NCBI GenBank assembly: GCA_021845905.1
Contig: JAJZVA010000007.1
Location: forward strand, 1-64,000
DNA length: 64,000 nt
Origin: Pseudomonadota bacterium
GTDB lineage: Bacteria; Pseudomonadota; Alphaproteobacteria; Micavibrionales; UBA2020
Reading direction: 5' to 3'
A program made the position numbers and the translations under genes. The first letter of the stretch is position 1. Each line of letters opens with the position of its first letter. Below are positions 11,105 to 19,748 of the stretch, one piece after another. The notes beneath the pieces are model-generated. The model made no database searches, was not told where the DNA came from, and saw only the letters and a list, made by a program, of their open reading frames with translations.

Positions 11105-11607
11105 TCGGCGCGCCGTTTGAACTTTCCCACGACAGCAACAACCCCGTCGACATGGTGGAGGAACTCGCCGAAACCAAAGGCTGGAAGTTCACCCGCCACG
11201 ACGAGTGCACGCTCGATCTCTCGCTGCCCGGGCAAATGACCAGCATCAGCGTCGGGCTCGAATGGCAGGACGAGTTTTCGGCGTTGCTCGTCTCGTGCGC
11301 GATGCCGGTCAAAATCCCCGCCGCCAATTACGAGATGGCCGCGGTCGCGCTGGAAAAAATCAACCAGAACCTGTGGCTCGGGCACTTCGACCTGTCGCAT
11401 CAGGACATGTTGCCGACCTTCCGCCACACCCTGCTCCTGCGCATGATCCCGAGCGGCATCGCCATCGATCTCGTCGCCGACGTGCTCGACATCGCCGCCG
11501 CCGAATGCAACCGCTTTCATTCGACCTTCCGCCTCGCCGCCGCGGGCGATGTGCGCCTTCACGACGACCTCAACGCCGCCGTCTTCGAAACCATCGGTGA
11601 AGCTTGA
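11101..11607 (+). CDS. YbjN domain-containing protein
   Basis: A 168-residue protein of the YbjN family, which has a type III secretion chaperone-like fold. E. coli YbjN affects motility and stress responses, but no biochemical role is established. The family pattern is visible in the N-terminal strand-rich segment and in NYEMAAVALEKINQNLWLGHF. The start ATG shares four bases with the ubiK stop, and its stop overlaps the TTG start of proC, so all three are translationally coupled. The trio recurs in alphaproteobacteria. Confidence 0.8.
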   Translation: MIGAPFELSHDSNNPVDMVEELAETKGWKFTRHDECTLDLSLPGQMTSISVGLEWQDEFSALLVSCAMPVKIPAANYEMAAVALEKINQNLWLGHFDLSHQDMLPTFRHTLLLRMIPSGIAIDLVADVLDIAAAECNRFHSTFRLAAAGDVRLHDDLNAAVFETIGEA

Positions 11608-12371
11608 ACGTCCTCCTCATCGGCTGCGGCAAGATGGGCGGCGCGATGGCGCGGCGCTGGCAGGATAAAAACATCTGCGAGAAGCTGATCATCGTCGATC
11701 CCGCCGCCTCGCTGATAAAGTCCTTCGCCGACATTCCCAAGAATTTCAAGCCGGACGTCATGGTGTTCGCGGTCAAGCCGCAAATTTTGCCGGAGATGAT
11801 AGACGATTACAAAGCCTGGCCCGACGCGCTCGCCGTCACCATCGCCGCCGGAAAACCGATTTCGTTTTTTGCAGAGCGTCTCGGCGCGGGCGCGAAAATC
11901 GTCCGCGCCATGCCCAACACCCCCGCCGCCATCGGCAAGGGCATCAGCGTCGCCGTCGCCGGAAAAAACGTCAGCGGCGCGGAAAAGGACCGCGCGGCGA
12001 AGCTGCTCGGCGCGGTGGGCGAAGTGCTGTGGGCGGAAGAAGAATCCCTGCTCAATCCCGTGACGGCGCTCTCCGGCTCCGGCCCGGCTTACGTGTTCTT
12101 GCTGATCGAAACGATGGCGCGGGCGGGCGCGCACATGGGGCTCGATCCGTCCATGGCGGAAAAACTCGCGCGGCAGACGGTGATCGGCGCGGCGGCGCTC
12201 GCCGAAAACGATGCCGCGACGCCTGCCGATGTTTTACGCCAAAACGTCACCAGCCCCGGCGGCACGACGGAAGCCGCGCTGAAAGTTTTGATGATGGATC
12301 CGGGCATGCAGGACCTCTTCAACCGCGCGCTCAAGGCCGCAACGCGGCGGGCGGAAGATCTTTCGCTGTAA
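11604..12371 (+). CDS. proC: pyrroline-5-carboxylate reductase
   Basis: Reduces pyrroline-5-carboxylate to proline with NAD(P)H. The 255-residue protein starts with a Rossmann loop VLLIGCGKMGGAM and contains AVKPQILPEM, ALSGSGPAYVFLL and the family signature VTSPGGTTEAAL. The start is a TTG overlapping the ybjN stop (TTGA). It ends three bases before the convergent histidine kinase gene. Confidence 0.94.
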   Translation: MNVLLIGCGKMGGAMARRWQDKNICEKLIIVDPAASLIKSFADIPKNFKPDVMVFAVKPQILPEMIDDYKAWPDALAVTIAAGKPISFFAERLGAGAKIVRAMPNTPAAIGKGISVAVAGKNVSGAEKDRAAKLLGAVGEVLWAEEESLLNPVTALSGSGPAYVFLLIETMARAGAHMGLDPSMAEKLARQTVIGAAALAENDAATPADVLRQNVTSPGGTTEAALKVLMMDPGMQDLFNRALKAATRRAEDLSL

Positions 12372-12374
12372 AAA

Positions 12375-13715
12375 CTAAACCGGCAATCTCACAACGACGC
12401 GCAAGCCGCCCATGTCGCTGTCGGCGAGCGATATTTCTCCGCCGTGGCCGTGGATGATGTCCTGCGCGATGGACAATCCCAAACCCACGCCGCCGGTTTT
12501 CGGATTGCGCGATTTTTCGAGGCGGAAAAACGGCTTGAAAACATCCTCGCGCTGGCCCAAAGGAATGCCCGGGCCGTCGTCGTCGATGGTGATCTGCACG
12601 GATTCCGGCTCGGTCGCGAGGCCGATGCGCACGCGCGTCGCGTATTTGCAGGCGTTGCTGACGATATTGCCGAGCGCGCGCTCGATCGCCACGGGACGCG
12701 CGCGGAGCGGCGCATGATCGACGCAGTCTTCCGCGATGTCCGCGCCCTGCCGCCGCGCGTTGCCGGCGATGCGGGAAAGCACGGCGCGCATGTCCACCAG
12801 CGCCGTCGGCTCGTTGCCTCCGCCGCGCGCGAAGGCGAGATAGCCATCGAGCATCTTTTCCATTTCCTCGAGGTCCTGCCGCAGGTTGTCCGTCTCCGGC
12901 GAAGGCTTTTGCATGGCGAGTTGCAGCTTCATGCGCGTGAGCGGCGTGCGCAAGTCATGCGAAACGCCCGCCAGCATCGCGGTGCGCTGGTCGATCTGGC
13001 GGCGGATGCGGTCGCGCATGTCGAGAAACGCCCTGCCCGCCTGCCTGACCTCGCGCGCGCCCTCGACCTTGAACGTGGCGAGATCCTGCCCCTTGCCGAG
13101 TTTCTCGGCCGCGAGCGCGAGCCGGTGGATCGGGCGGATCTGGTTGCGCATGAAAACCACGGCCAGCGCCATCAGCACGACGGCGCTGCCGATCAGCCAG
13201 AGAATGAAAATATAGGTGCGCGGATCCATCAGACGGTCGTCGGAGCTGACGAACCTGACGACGCGGCTGTTGTCGATCTGCACATCGACCTCGAACTGCC
13301 TTTTCTTCGGATGGTCAATGATGGTGAACGGCTCCGGCAACGTCTTTTGCAGATATTTCTGCAACTTGGTCTCGACGCTGTACCACGTGATGCCGTCGAA
13401 GAAAATCGCGTGGCGGGCGGCTTCGCGCTTGCCCTCGATTGAGACTTGCAGGCCGAGATTTCGCCCCGCCAGGTCGATGATCCGCTGCACGTCGGATTTG
13501 GCAGGCGCCTGGCGGATCTCGCCGATGATCATCCGGATCTCGCCGGAAAGGGAAGAGACCAGCGCGTCGCTCACCCGCTCCCACGGCTGGCTGATGAAGA
13601 TATAGGCGACGATGATCTGGATCAGCATGATCGGCACGACGATGATCATCAGCGAGCGCCCGTACAGCGAGCGCGGCAGCATCTTCTGCTTGATGGTTTT
13701 GAACGTATGCGCCAT
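12375..13715 (-). CDS. EnvZ-like sensor histidine kinase
   Basis: Inner-membrane sensor kinase, 446 residues from the ATG at 13715 (GAGGAGG eight bases upstream). Order of parts: first membrane helix about residues 24-43, a periplasmic region of about 110 residues, second helix about 155-176, HAMP linker, HisKA with the phospho-acceptor His in AGVSHDLRTPLTRMKL, then HATPase_c with NIVSNACKYA, DDGPGIP and GVGLGLSIAQD. It follows the response regulator by 13 bp, so the pair forms one operon. The signal is unknown; osmolarity is the guess for EnvZ relatives. Confidence 0.92.
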   Translation of the reverse strand: MAHTFKTIKQKMLPRSLYGRSLMIIVVPIMLIQIIVAYIFISQPWERVSDALVSSLSGEIRMIIGEIRQAPAKSDVQRIIDLAGRNLGLQVSIEGKREAARHAIFFDGITWYSVETKLQKYLQKTLPEPFTIIDHPKKRQFEVDVQIDNSRVVRFVSSDDRLMDPRTYIFILWLIGSAVVLMALAVVFMRNQIRPIHRLALAAEKLGKGQDLATFKVEGAREVRQAGRAFLDMRDRIRRQIDQRTAMLAGVSHDLRTPLTRMKLQLAMQKPSPETDNLRQDLEEMEKMLDGYLAFARGGGNEPTALVDMRAVLSRIAGNARRQGADIAEDCVDHAPLRARPVAIERALGNIVSNACKYATRVRIGLATEPESVQITIDDDGPGIPLGQREDVFKPFFRLEKSRNPKTGGVGLGLSIAQDIIHGHGGEISLADSDMGGLRVVVRLPV

Positions 13716-13728
13716 CAGTCGCGCCTCC

Positions 13729-14466
13729 TCAGTCCGCCCATAGCACATATCCTTTTCCGCGCACGGTCTGGAGATATTTGGGCATCTTCGGGTCCTCTTC
13801 CAGTTTTTTGCGCAGGCGCGTGACCTGCACGTCGATGGTGCGGAGGTTGGCGAGATCATCCGCGTCTATGCCGCAAAGACGAGCCAGGTCCTCGCGGCCG
13901 ACGACTTCGCCCTTGCGTCCGGCCAGCGCTTTCAGCAGCGTATGCTCCGCCTGCGTCAGCGGCAGGCGCGCGCCGCCGCCGACCAGCTCGCCGCGCGTGA
14001 GATCGAGCGTCCATTTGCCGCAACGGATCGCCGCATCGGCGCGCGCCGGCGCGGCGGCGACGCGGCGCAAAATCGCGTGCAGGCGCAACAGCAGCTCGCG
14101 CGGCTCGAACGGCTTGGAGAGATAATCGTCAGCGCCCGCCTCCAGCCCTTCGATGCGCTCGTCGGTTTCGCCGCGCGCCGTCAGCAGCAGCACGGGCGTT
14201 TGCAGCTTTTCCGCTTTCAGGGATTTGGTGAGCGCAAGACCGTCCTCGCCCGGCATCATCACGTCCATGACGATCAGGTCGTATTCGAGATATTGCAACT
14301 TCCGCCTTGCATCCGCCGCATCCACCGCCGTCGTGACCAAAAATCCGCTCTCCGACAGAAACTGCGACAGCAATTCGCGCAGGCGCTCGTCATCATCCAC
14401 CACCAGCACGTGCGGCAGTTCCGAAAGACGGTTGAGGCGTTCGCTTTGCGTCTCTTTATTGGACAT
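13729..14466 (-). CDS. OmpR-family response regulator
   Basis: A 245-residue DNA-binding regulator. The receiver domain (about residues 20-135) shows LVVDDDERLRELL, the phospho-acceptor Asp in IVMDVMMPGEDG, the Thr in LLLTARGETDERI and the Lys in DDYLSKPFEPREL. The C-terminal winged helix of the OmpR type ends with TVRGKGYVLWAD. I use the ATG at 14466; an in-frame TTG 12 bases upstream is possible because neither has a strong ribosome site. It is divergent from ilvE across 81 bp. Confidence 0.93.
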   Translation of the reverse strand: MSNKETQSERLNRLSELPHVLVVDDDERLRELLSQFLSESGFLVTTAVDAADARRKLQYLEYDLIVMDVMMPGEDGLALTKSLKAEKLQTPVLLLTARGETDERIEGLEAGADDYLSKPFEPRELLLRLHAILRRVAAAPARADAAIRCGKWTLDLTRGELVGGGARLPLTQAEHTLLKALAGRKGEVVGREDLARLCGIDADDLANLRTIDVQVTRLRKKLEEDPKMPKYLQTVRGKGYVLWAD

Positions 14467-14547
14467 AAAAACATTCAAGTTGGGGGTGGAAACGCATACA
14501 AATATCCTGTAGAAATTCATCATCAAATTTAGACAGGAAACATAATC

Positions 14548-15432
14548 ATGGCAACCACTCCCGCAACAATTCCTTATGACGAGCGCGACGGATTTATCTG
14601 GGTGGACGGAAAAATGGTGCCCTGGCGCGAGGCGAAAGTGCATTTTCTCACCCACGCGCTGCACTACGGCAGCGGCGTTTTCGAGGGCATCCGCGCTTAT
14701 AACGGCAAGCCTTTCAAGCTCCGCGAGCATAGCGAACGTCTGCGCGAAGGATGTAAAATTATGGATATGGAATGCCCCTACACCGCCGACGAAATCAGCG
14801 CCGCCTGCCTGGAAGCCGTCAAGGTCAACAATGTCGTCAACGGCTATATCCGCCCGCTGGCCTGGCGCGGCACGGAGCAGATGGGCGTTTCGGCAAAACT
14901 CACGAAAACCCACCTCGCCGTCGCGGCGTGGGAATGGGGCAACTATTTCGGCGCCGAGGCGCAGGAAAAAGGCGCGACCCTGAAAACATCGCGCTGGCGC
15001 CGCCCGCCGCCGGACAGCGCGCCGGTGCACGCCAAGGCCTGCGGCCTTTACATGATCTGCACGCTCTCGAAGCATGAAGCGGAAAATGACGGTTTTACCG
15101 ACGCGCTGATGCTCGATTACCGCGGCCGCGTCGCCGAACTGACCGGCGCGAACTTCTTCATGGTCGTGAACGGCGAACTGCACACGCCGGAAGCCGACTG
15201 CTTCCTCAACGGCATCACGCGCCGCACGGTCATCGACCTTGCCCGCCAGAACGGCATCAAGGTCATCGAACGCGCCATCATGCCGGAAGACCTGAAGGCC
15301 GGGCAGGAATGCTTTGCCACCGGCACCGCCGCCGAAATCACGCCCATCGGCAGGATCGACAACACCGTTTATCAGGTCGGACCGGTCACGAGACTGCTCC
15401 GCGACGCCTACGGCAAGCTGGTTCGCTCATAA
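14548..15432 (+). CDS. ilvE: branched-chain amino acid aminotransferase
   Basis: PLP enzyme interconverting Leu, Ile and Val with their 2-oxo acids. The 294-residue fold-type IV aminotransferase has HYGSGVFEGIRAY near the N-terminus, the PLP Lys in VHAKACGLY, ELTGANFF and the C-terminal ECFATGTAAEITPI. AGGAAACATAATC precedes the ATG. It stands alone between the two-component operon and the acyltransferase gene. Confidence 0.93.
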   Translation: MATTPATIPYDERDGFIWVDGKMVPWREAKVHFLTHALHYGSGVFEGIRAYNGKPFKLREHSERLREGCKIMDMECPYTADEISAACLEAVKVNNVVNGYIRPLAWRGTEQMGVSAKLTKTHLAVAAWEWGNYFGAEAQEKGATLKTSRWRRPPPDSAPVHAKACGLYMICTLSKHEAENDGFTDALMLDYRGRVAELTGANFFMVVNGELHTPEADCFLNGITRRTVIDLARQNGIKVIERAIMPEDLKAGQECFATGTAAEITPIGRIDNTVYQVGPVTRLLRDAYGKLVRS

Positions 15433-15472
15433 AATAAAACAATATCAATATCTTAAATTAACACAAAAAGAG

Positions 15473-15501
15473 TTGTTGATTTTATTTATTATCCATATAA
15501 T
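15473..15501 (+). promoter_or_regulatory. sigma70-type promoter of the acyltransferase gene
   Basis: TTGTTG at 15473-15478 and a perfect TATAAT at 15496-15501 are separated by 17 bp, in a strikingly AT-rich 93-bp gap. The start codon at 15526 follows AGGAG at a good distance. Confidence 0.65.
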
Positions 15502-15525
15502 AAATAAATATACAGGAGATATGGT

Positions 15526-16389
15526 ATGAACAGATTACGCGCCCTCGGCCGAGCGGCAACGCTTATGGCTTATTTTCCCGCCGTCGTCGTCCTCGCGGCG
15601 TTGCAAAGCCTCGTCGTCGGCCCGCTGCTGCGCAACGACACGGCCATTCCGAACATGATTTACGGCGGCCTGCGGCGGATTTTCGGCTACAAGATCGTCT
15701 TCAACAAGGCGTCCGCGCCGCTGGTCAAGGACAAGCCCGTCTGGTTTCTCGCCAACCATTTGTCGACGGCCGATTTCATCCTGACAGGCGTGACGCTCAA
15801 CGGCTCCTTCGTCGGCAAGGGCGACATTCTCAAGACTCCCGGCGTGGCGCAAATCGCGCGCGCGCTGAAATTCATCGGCATCGAGCGCAAATCGGCTTTC
15901 AACGCGCAGTCGCGCGGCAAGATCGCGCGGAACTTCAACGGCGGTCACAACACCATCATGTTCCCCGAAGCGACGACCACCGACGGGGAGGAAGTGAAGC
16001 TTTTTCACGCCGGCCTGCTGACGCTTTTGTTCGGCGACGCCGCCGTCGATAAAAAGAACCGCCCCACGCCGCTGAAAAAAGACGTCGTCGTGCAGCCCGT
16101 CGCCCTGCGGGTCAAATCCGTCGACGGCAAGGACGCCCTGCATGACAAGAACGTGCGTGAGATCTACTGCATGAACGGACACAAGGGCGGCGATGCGTCG
16201 CGGATCTGGAAGCGCCTGCATGTCAGGAGCACGATACTGGAAGTGACGGCGCTGGAACCGCTCGACCCCAGGCAATTCGCAAACGCGCAGGATCTGGCCA
16301 ATGCCGCCGCGCGCGAAGTCGCCAGCGTCATCAATCCCGGGCAGACGACCTTCAAGAAGGCCGTCATCCCCGGAAAAACTCACGCCTGA
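15526..16389 (+). CDS. lysophospholipid acyltransferase (PlsC-like)
   Basis: Membrane-associated acyltransferase, probably adding an acyl chain to lysophosphatidic acid or a related lysolipid. The catalytic HX4D motif is NHLSTAD, and the second block reads FPEATTTDGEE where FPEGT is typical, so Gly is replaced by Ala. An N-terminal hydrophobic helix (about residues 12-33) anchors the 287-residue protein. The C-terminal 60 residues are not typical of PlsC, so substrate assignment is uncertain. It is convergent with the marR-like gene. Confidence 0.8.
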   Translation: MNRLRALGRAATLMAYFPAVVVLAALQSLVVGPLLRNDTAIPNMIYGGLRRIFGYKIVFNKASAPLVKDKPVWFLANHLSTADFILTGVTLNGSFVGKGDILKTPGVAQIARALKFIGIERKSAFNAQSRGKIARNFNGGHNTIMFPEATTTDGEEVKLFHAGLLTLLFGDAAVDKKNRPTPLKKDVVVQPVALRVKSVDGKDALHDKNVREIYCMNGHKGGDASRIWKRLHVRSTILEVTALEPLDPRQFANAQDLANAAAREVASVINPGQTTFKKAVIPGKTHA

Positions 16390-16431
16390 TCATTGATGCG
16401 GTAAAATAATATCCGTTCGCGACGCGAAACA

Positions 16432-16899
16432 CTAACCGTTCGCGACACTGAGACCGCCCGCGCCCATCTGCTCGCCCCAGAAGGCTTCGAGATCGCGCAA
16501 GACCTGGTTCATGCTTTCAAGGCGCGTGCTCTGCAACCCTGCGGGCGCGAGACGTTCCTCGTGCTTCTTGTAAAGGCTGGCGAGCGCGTCGTCGAGCTTG
16601 CGGCCTTTGTCCGACAGCTTCACGCGGATCGAGCGCTTGTCGTGGATGGAACGCTCCTGCACCAGATATCCGTTCTCGACCATCTTCTTGACGTTGTAGG
16701 ACACGTTGGAGCCGAGATAATAGCCGCGCACGGTCAGCTCGCCGACCGTCAGCTCGTCCGTGCCGATGTTGTGCAGGATCATGCTTTGCACGTTGTTGAT
16801 GTCGAGGATGTTGGCGCGCTCGAGCTCGACCTTGAGGATGTCCAGAAACTGGCGGTGCAGGCGCTCGATCAGATTGATTGATTCATAATAAGGCATCAT
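16432..16899 (-). CDS. MarR-family transcriptional regulator
   Basis: A 155-residue winged-helix regulator. The recognition segment includes LTVGELTVRGYYLGSNVSYN and the wing region around RSIHDKRSIRVKLSDKG, which holds the conserved D-x-R of MarR proteins. The N-terminus MPYYESINLIERLHRQFLD resembles the LdtR subgroup of alphaproteobacteria, which controls envelope genes; that is a resemblance from memory only. An ATG one codon downstream could be used instead. Targets are unknown. Confidence 0.85.
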   Translation of the reverse strand: MMPYYESINLIERLHRQFLDILKVELERANILDINNVQSMILHNIGTDELTVGELTVRGYYLGSNVSYNVKKMVENGYLVQERSIHDKRSIRVKLSDKGRKLDDALASLYKKHEERLAPAGLQSTRLESMNQVLRDLEAFWGEQMGAGGLSVANG

Positions 16900-16949
16900 C
16901 GCGTTATGTCTCCCGCTATTATTCTCTTATTATAGTAAGACACCTGAAC

Positions 16950-17999
16950 TTATAATACAAGCTCTTGCGCGCCGAGGCTCTGGAAACAGGCGGCAACGTC
17001 GGCGTCCTTCACCTTGTCAACCGTGGGCGGATTCCAGCGCGGCGTTTTGTCCTTGTCGATCAGCGCGGCACGCACGCCTTCATAGAAATCAGGCCGGTCG
17101 ATGCAGGCCTGGCTAAGCCTGTATTCCATAGCCATAACGTCCGCGAAATCCATCTTCGCGCCGCGGCGGATCTGTTGCAGCGTGACTTTCAGGCTGAAGG
17201 GCGACAGCGATGTCATGGTTTTGAGCGTGCCCAGCGCCCACGGCGACGCATCGCGCTCCAGCGCGGCGAAAATTTCCGCGATGCTGTCATGCCCAAAACA
17301 GCTGTCGATCTTTTCGCGGTACGGAACGAGACCGGAGACGGGCGTGGGCGCTTGCGAAAATCTCTTCAGGATCGCTTCGAGCCTGTGCGGCGACGCGGCG
17401 ATCGCCGCGCGCAAGTCCGCCATTTTCGCGCCCGGCACGAAATGCGTGGCGAAGCCGATGTAAAGGCTGTCGAAAGCGTTCGCGCGGCGGCTGGTGAGGC
17501 CGAGATACAATCCCGTTTCTCCGGGACAACGCGGCAGGAAATATCCGCCGCCGACGTCGGGGAAGAACCCGATCGTCGCTTCCGGCATCGCAAACACCGT
17601 GTTTTCCGTGACGATGCGGTGCGACCCGTGCGCGGAAACACCCTTGCCGCCGCCCATCACGATGCCGTCGATCAGCGCAATATAAGGCTTGGGGTAGGTG
17701 AAGATGCGGTGGTTGAGCGTGTATTCGAGGCGGAAAAATTCTCCCGCCTCTTTGCGCGCCGCCGCGCCATTCTTTACCATCTCGGCGACGCTCTTGATAT
17801 CGCCGCCGGAGCAAAAAGCGCGGTCTCCCGCGCCGGTGATCATCACGACCTTGATCGCGGAATCGCCCGCCCAGTCGACAAGCTGGCGGTCCATGCGCCT
17901 GACCATATCGAAGGTCAGGGCGTTGAGCGCTTTCGGACGGCTGAGGGTGATCACGCCCGCGCCGCCTTCCACGCTGAAAATGATTTCAGGTTCGGTCAT
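16950..17999 (-). CDS. enoyl-CoA hydratase/isomerase family, 3-hydroxyisobutyryl-CoA hydrolase-like
   Basis: Crotonase-fold protein of 349 residues. The length, the ALNALTFDMV start of the fold, the GAGDRAFCSGGDIKS oxyanion segment and the HIBCH-type MPEATIGFFPDVGGGYFLPR point to 3-hydroxyisobutyryl-CoA hydrolase, which acts in valine breakdown, rather than to a 260-residue hydratase. The active-site acid is expected in the EATIGFFPD block. The ATG at 17999 is chosen; the frame extends 18 codons further. It is divergent from lexA. Confidence 0.83.
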   Translation of the reverse strand: MTEPEIIFSVEGGAGVITLSRPKALNALTFDMVRRMDRQLVDWAGDSAIKVVMITGAGDRAFCSGGDIKSVAEMVKNGAAARKEAGEFFRLEYTLNHRIFTYPKPYIALIDGIVMGGGKGVSAHGSHRIVTENTVFAMPEATIGFFPDVGGGYFLPRCPGETGLYLGLTSRRANAFDSLYIGFATHFVPGAKMADLRAAIAASPHRLEAILKRFSQAPTPVSGLVPYREKIDSCFGHDSIAEIFAALERDASPWALGTLKTMTSLSPFSLKVTLQQIRRGAKMDFADVMAMEYRLSQACIDRPDFYEGVRAALIDKDKTPRWNPPTVDKVKDADVAACFQSLGAQELVL

Positions 18000-18046
18000 A
18001 TGCTTTTTTCTCTTATTTTGCAGCCAAAAACCAGCATAAAAACCTG

Positions 18047-18075
18047 TTGACACAGAGGAGGAACTAAACTAGAAC
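18047..18075 (+). promoter_or_regulatory. lexA promoter with alphaproteobacterial SOS box
   Basis: A perfect TTGACA (18047-18052) is followed after 17 bp by TAGAAC (18070-18075). The direct repeat GAAC-N7-GAAC, the established LexA site of alphaproteobacteria, lies at 18061-18075 and covers the -10 element. LexA bound here would block its own promoter, giving classical autorepression relieved by DNA damage. Confidence 0.85.
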
Positions 18076-18107
18076 AAAGAGAGAATATTTTGAAAGGAAA
18101 AGCCTCC

Positions 18108-18800
18108 ATGCTGACCCAAAAACAACGCGACCTTCTCATTTTCATCAATGATTACATACAGAACACCGGCCTTTCGCCGTCGTTCGAGGAAATGAAGACG
18201 GGGCTCGATCTCAAATCCAAATCCGGCATCCACCGCCTGATCAACGCGCTGGTCGAGCGCGGCTTTCTGGCGCGGCTTCCGAATAAAGCCCGCGCGCTTG
18301 AAGTCCGCAAACTGCCGGAAAACGTGCCCGCCGCGTCCAACAGCAACAGTCCCGCGGGTCGCGCCTCCGCCGCGAAAACGCAATCCGCGCGCAACGTCAA
18401 AAACCACGACGTCGAGGAAGTCGCGCAACTCCCGCTCTACGGCAAAATCGCCGCCGGCACGCCGATCGAGGCCCTGCGCAACGAACAGGAGATGATCGGC
18501 ATCCCCATGGGCATGCTCGGCCTGCAACCCTGCTACGCGCTGACCGTCGAGGGAGACTCGATGATCAAGGCCGGCATCATGGACGGCGACATCGTCGTCA
18601 TCGAAAAATGCGACCGCGCCGCGGACGGGGAAATCGTCGTCGCGCTGGTCGACGAGGAAGAAGTCACGCTCAAACGCCTGCGCCGCGAAATCGGCTCCAT
18701 CGTGCTGATGCCGGAAAACGACGCCTATCAGCCGATCCGCCTCGCGCCCAACCGCGTGCGCATACAAGGAAGATTGCGCAGTCTGCTCCGTTCTTACTGA
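18108..18800 (+). CDS. lexA: SOS repressor LexA
   Basis: Represses DNA-damage genes and self-cleaves with RecA-ssDNA. The start is the ATG at 18108 with AAGGA nine bases upstream, giving 230 residues. The N-terminal winged helix begins MLTQKQRDLLIFI and contains SPSFEEMK and SKSGIHRLI. The cleavage site is Ala116-Gly117 in KIAAGTPIEA. The S24 protease dyad is Ser151 in VEGDSMIKAG and Lys189 in EEEVTLKRL. The linker (about residues 70-105) is longer than in E. coli. It is transcribed from an SOS-box promoter and followed by a strong terminator. Confidence 0.96.
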   Translation: MLTQKQRDLLIFINDYIQNTGLSPSFEEMKTGLDLKSKSGIHRLINALVERGFLARLPNKARALEVRKLPENVPAASNSNSPAGRASAAKTQSARNVKNHDVEEVAQLPLYGKIAAGTPIEALRNEQEMIGIPMGMLGLQPCYALTVEGDSMIKAGIMDGDIVVIEKCDRAADGEIVVALVDEEEVTLKRLRREIGSIVLMPENDAYQPIRLAPNRVRIQGRLRSLLRSY

Positions 18801-18838
18801 CCGCGCCGGATAACACCCGAACACTCCCGCTCCCGAAT

Positions 18839-18877
18839 GAAAAAACCGCCCCGTTCGAAAAAACGGGGCGGCTTTTC
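18839..18877. terminator. bidirectional intrinsic terminator between lexA and the dsbA-like gene
   Basis: CCGCCCCGTT (18846-18855) pairs with AACGGGGCGG (18862-18871). A T-run follows on the + strand (CTTTTC) and an A-run precedes it (six A, so six T on the - strand), so it can end both lexA and the convergent operon. Confidence 0.88.
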
Positions 18878-18897
18878 AAGGATTGTCTTTCGAAGCG

Positions 18898-19659
18898 TTA
18901 TTGCTTGCCCGCTTTAGACGCGCGCACTTCCTCGATCTGCGTCTCCATCTGGTTTTCTGAAAGAATGCCCGCATCGACCTTGTTGCCGATCACGAACGAC
19001 GGCGTGCCGCTGATGCCGAGTTGCTGCGCCAGTTCCTCGTTCTGCTCAAGCTGCTTCATGACGGAAGGCGCTTCGGCGTCTTTCTCGGCCTGATCGACGT
19101 CCATGCCGACCTGTTTTGCGACGCTCTTCAGCAGGTCATCGGTGATCGGCTCCCTGTTGTACATCATGGCGGTATGGAAGGCGAAATACTTGCCCTGCTT
19201 TTGCGCGGCGAGCGCCCATTTGGCCGCCTCTATGGAAGACGGCCCGAGGATCGGAAAATCCTTGAAGACGAAGCGGACGTTTTTGTCATCCTTCAGCAAA
19301 GCCTCGACGGCGGGATAGGAGCCCTTGCAGAAATGGCAGTTGTAATCGAAAAATTCCACGACCGTGACGTTGCCGTTGGGGTTGCCCGCTTCGGGAGAAT
19401 TTGCGCTCAACAGCTCTTTCTTGTTTTTCTTCACGCCCTCGGCGGCCTGCTCGTTCGCCGCCTCGAAGCGGTAATTGTTTACCGAGTCCATGATCAGCTT
19501 GGGATGGTTGACGATATAATCATGCACGATTTGCTTGACCTGCGCTTCCGTCAGTCCCGCATCGCCCGCGCGCGCCGGCGTCGGGCCGAAAAAGGCGATC
19601 GCGGCGACAAGCATCGCTGACAGCGCCAATCCCGAAAGGGCAATTTTTTTCATCGACAT
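18898..19659 (-). CDS. DsbA/Com1-like thiol:disulfide oxidoreductase, secreted
   Basis: Periplasmic thioredoxin-fold protein of 253 residues. The N-terminus is a signal peptide (hydrophobic residues about 7-27, probable cut after ARA). The active site is Cys-His-Phe-Cys in FFDYNCHFCKGSYP, and the cis-Pro loop reads GISGTPSFVIG. A helical region of about 60 residues between the signal and the thioredoxin domain matches the Com1/ScsC-like subgroup. The ATG at 19659 has AGAGGA nine bases upstream. It lies last in a likely operon with the M48 protease and the lipoprotein gene. Confidence 0.88.
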   Translation of the reverse strand: MSMKKIALSGLALSAMLVAAIAFFGPTPARAGDAGLTEAQVKQIVHDYIVNHPKLIMDSVNNYRFEAANEQAAEGVKKNKKELLSANSPEAGNPNGNVTVVEFFDYNCHFCKGSYPAVEALLKDDKNVRFVFKDFPILGPSSIEAAKWALAAQKQGKYFAFHTAMMYNREPITDDLLKSVAKQVGMDVDQAEKDAEAPSVMKQLEQNEELAQQLGISGTPSFVIGNKVDAGILSENQMETQIEEVRASKAGKQ

Positions 19660-19748
19660 GGTTGACAATCCTCTGCTGTTTACAAGTTGAATGTTTCACT
19701 CTGAATCTGCGGTTTAGGGGCGGTAAAAGCAATCTTTTTCTCGTTTTT

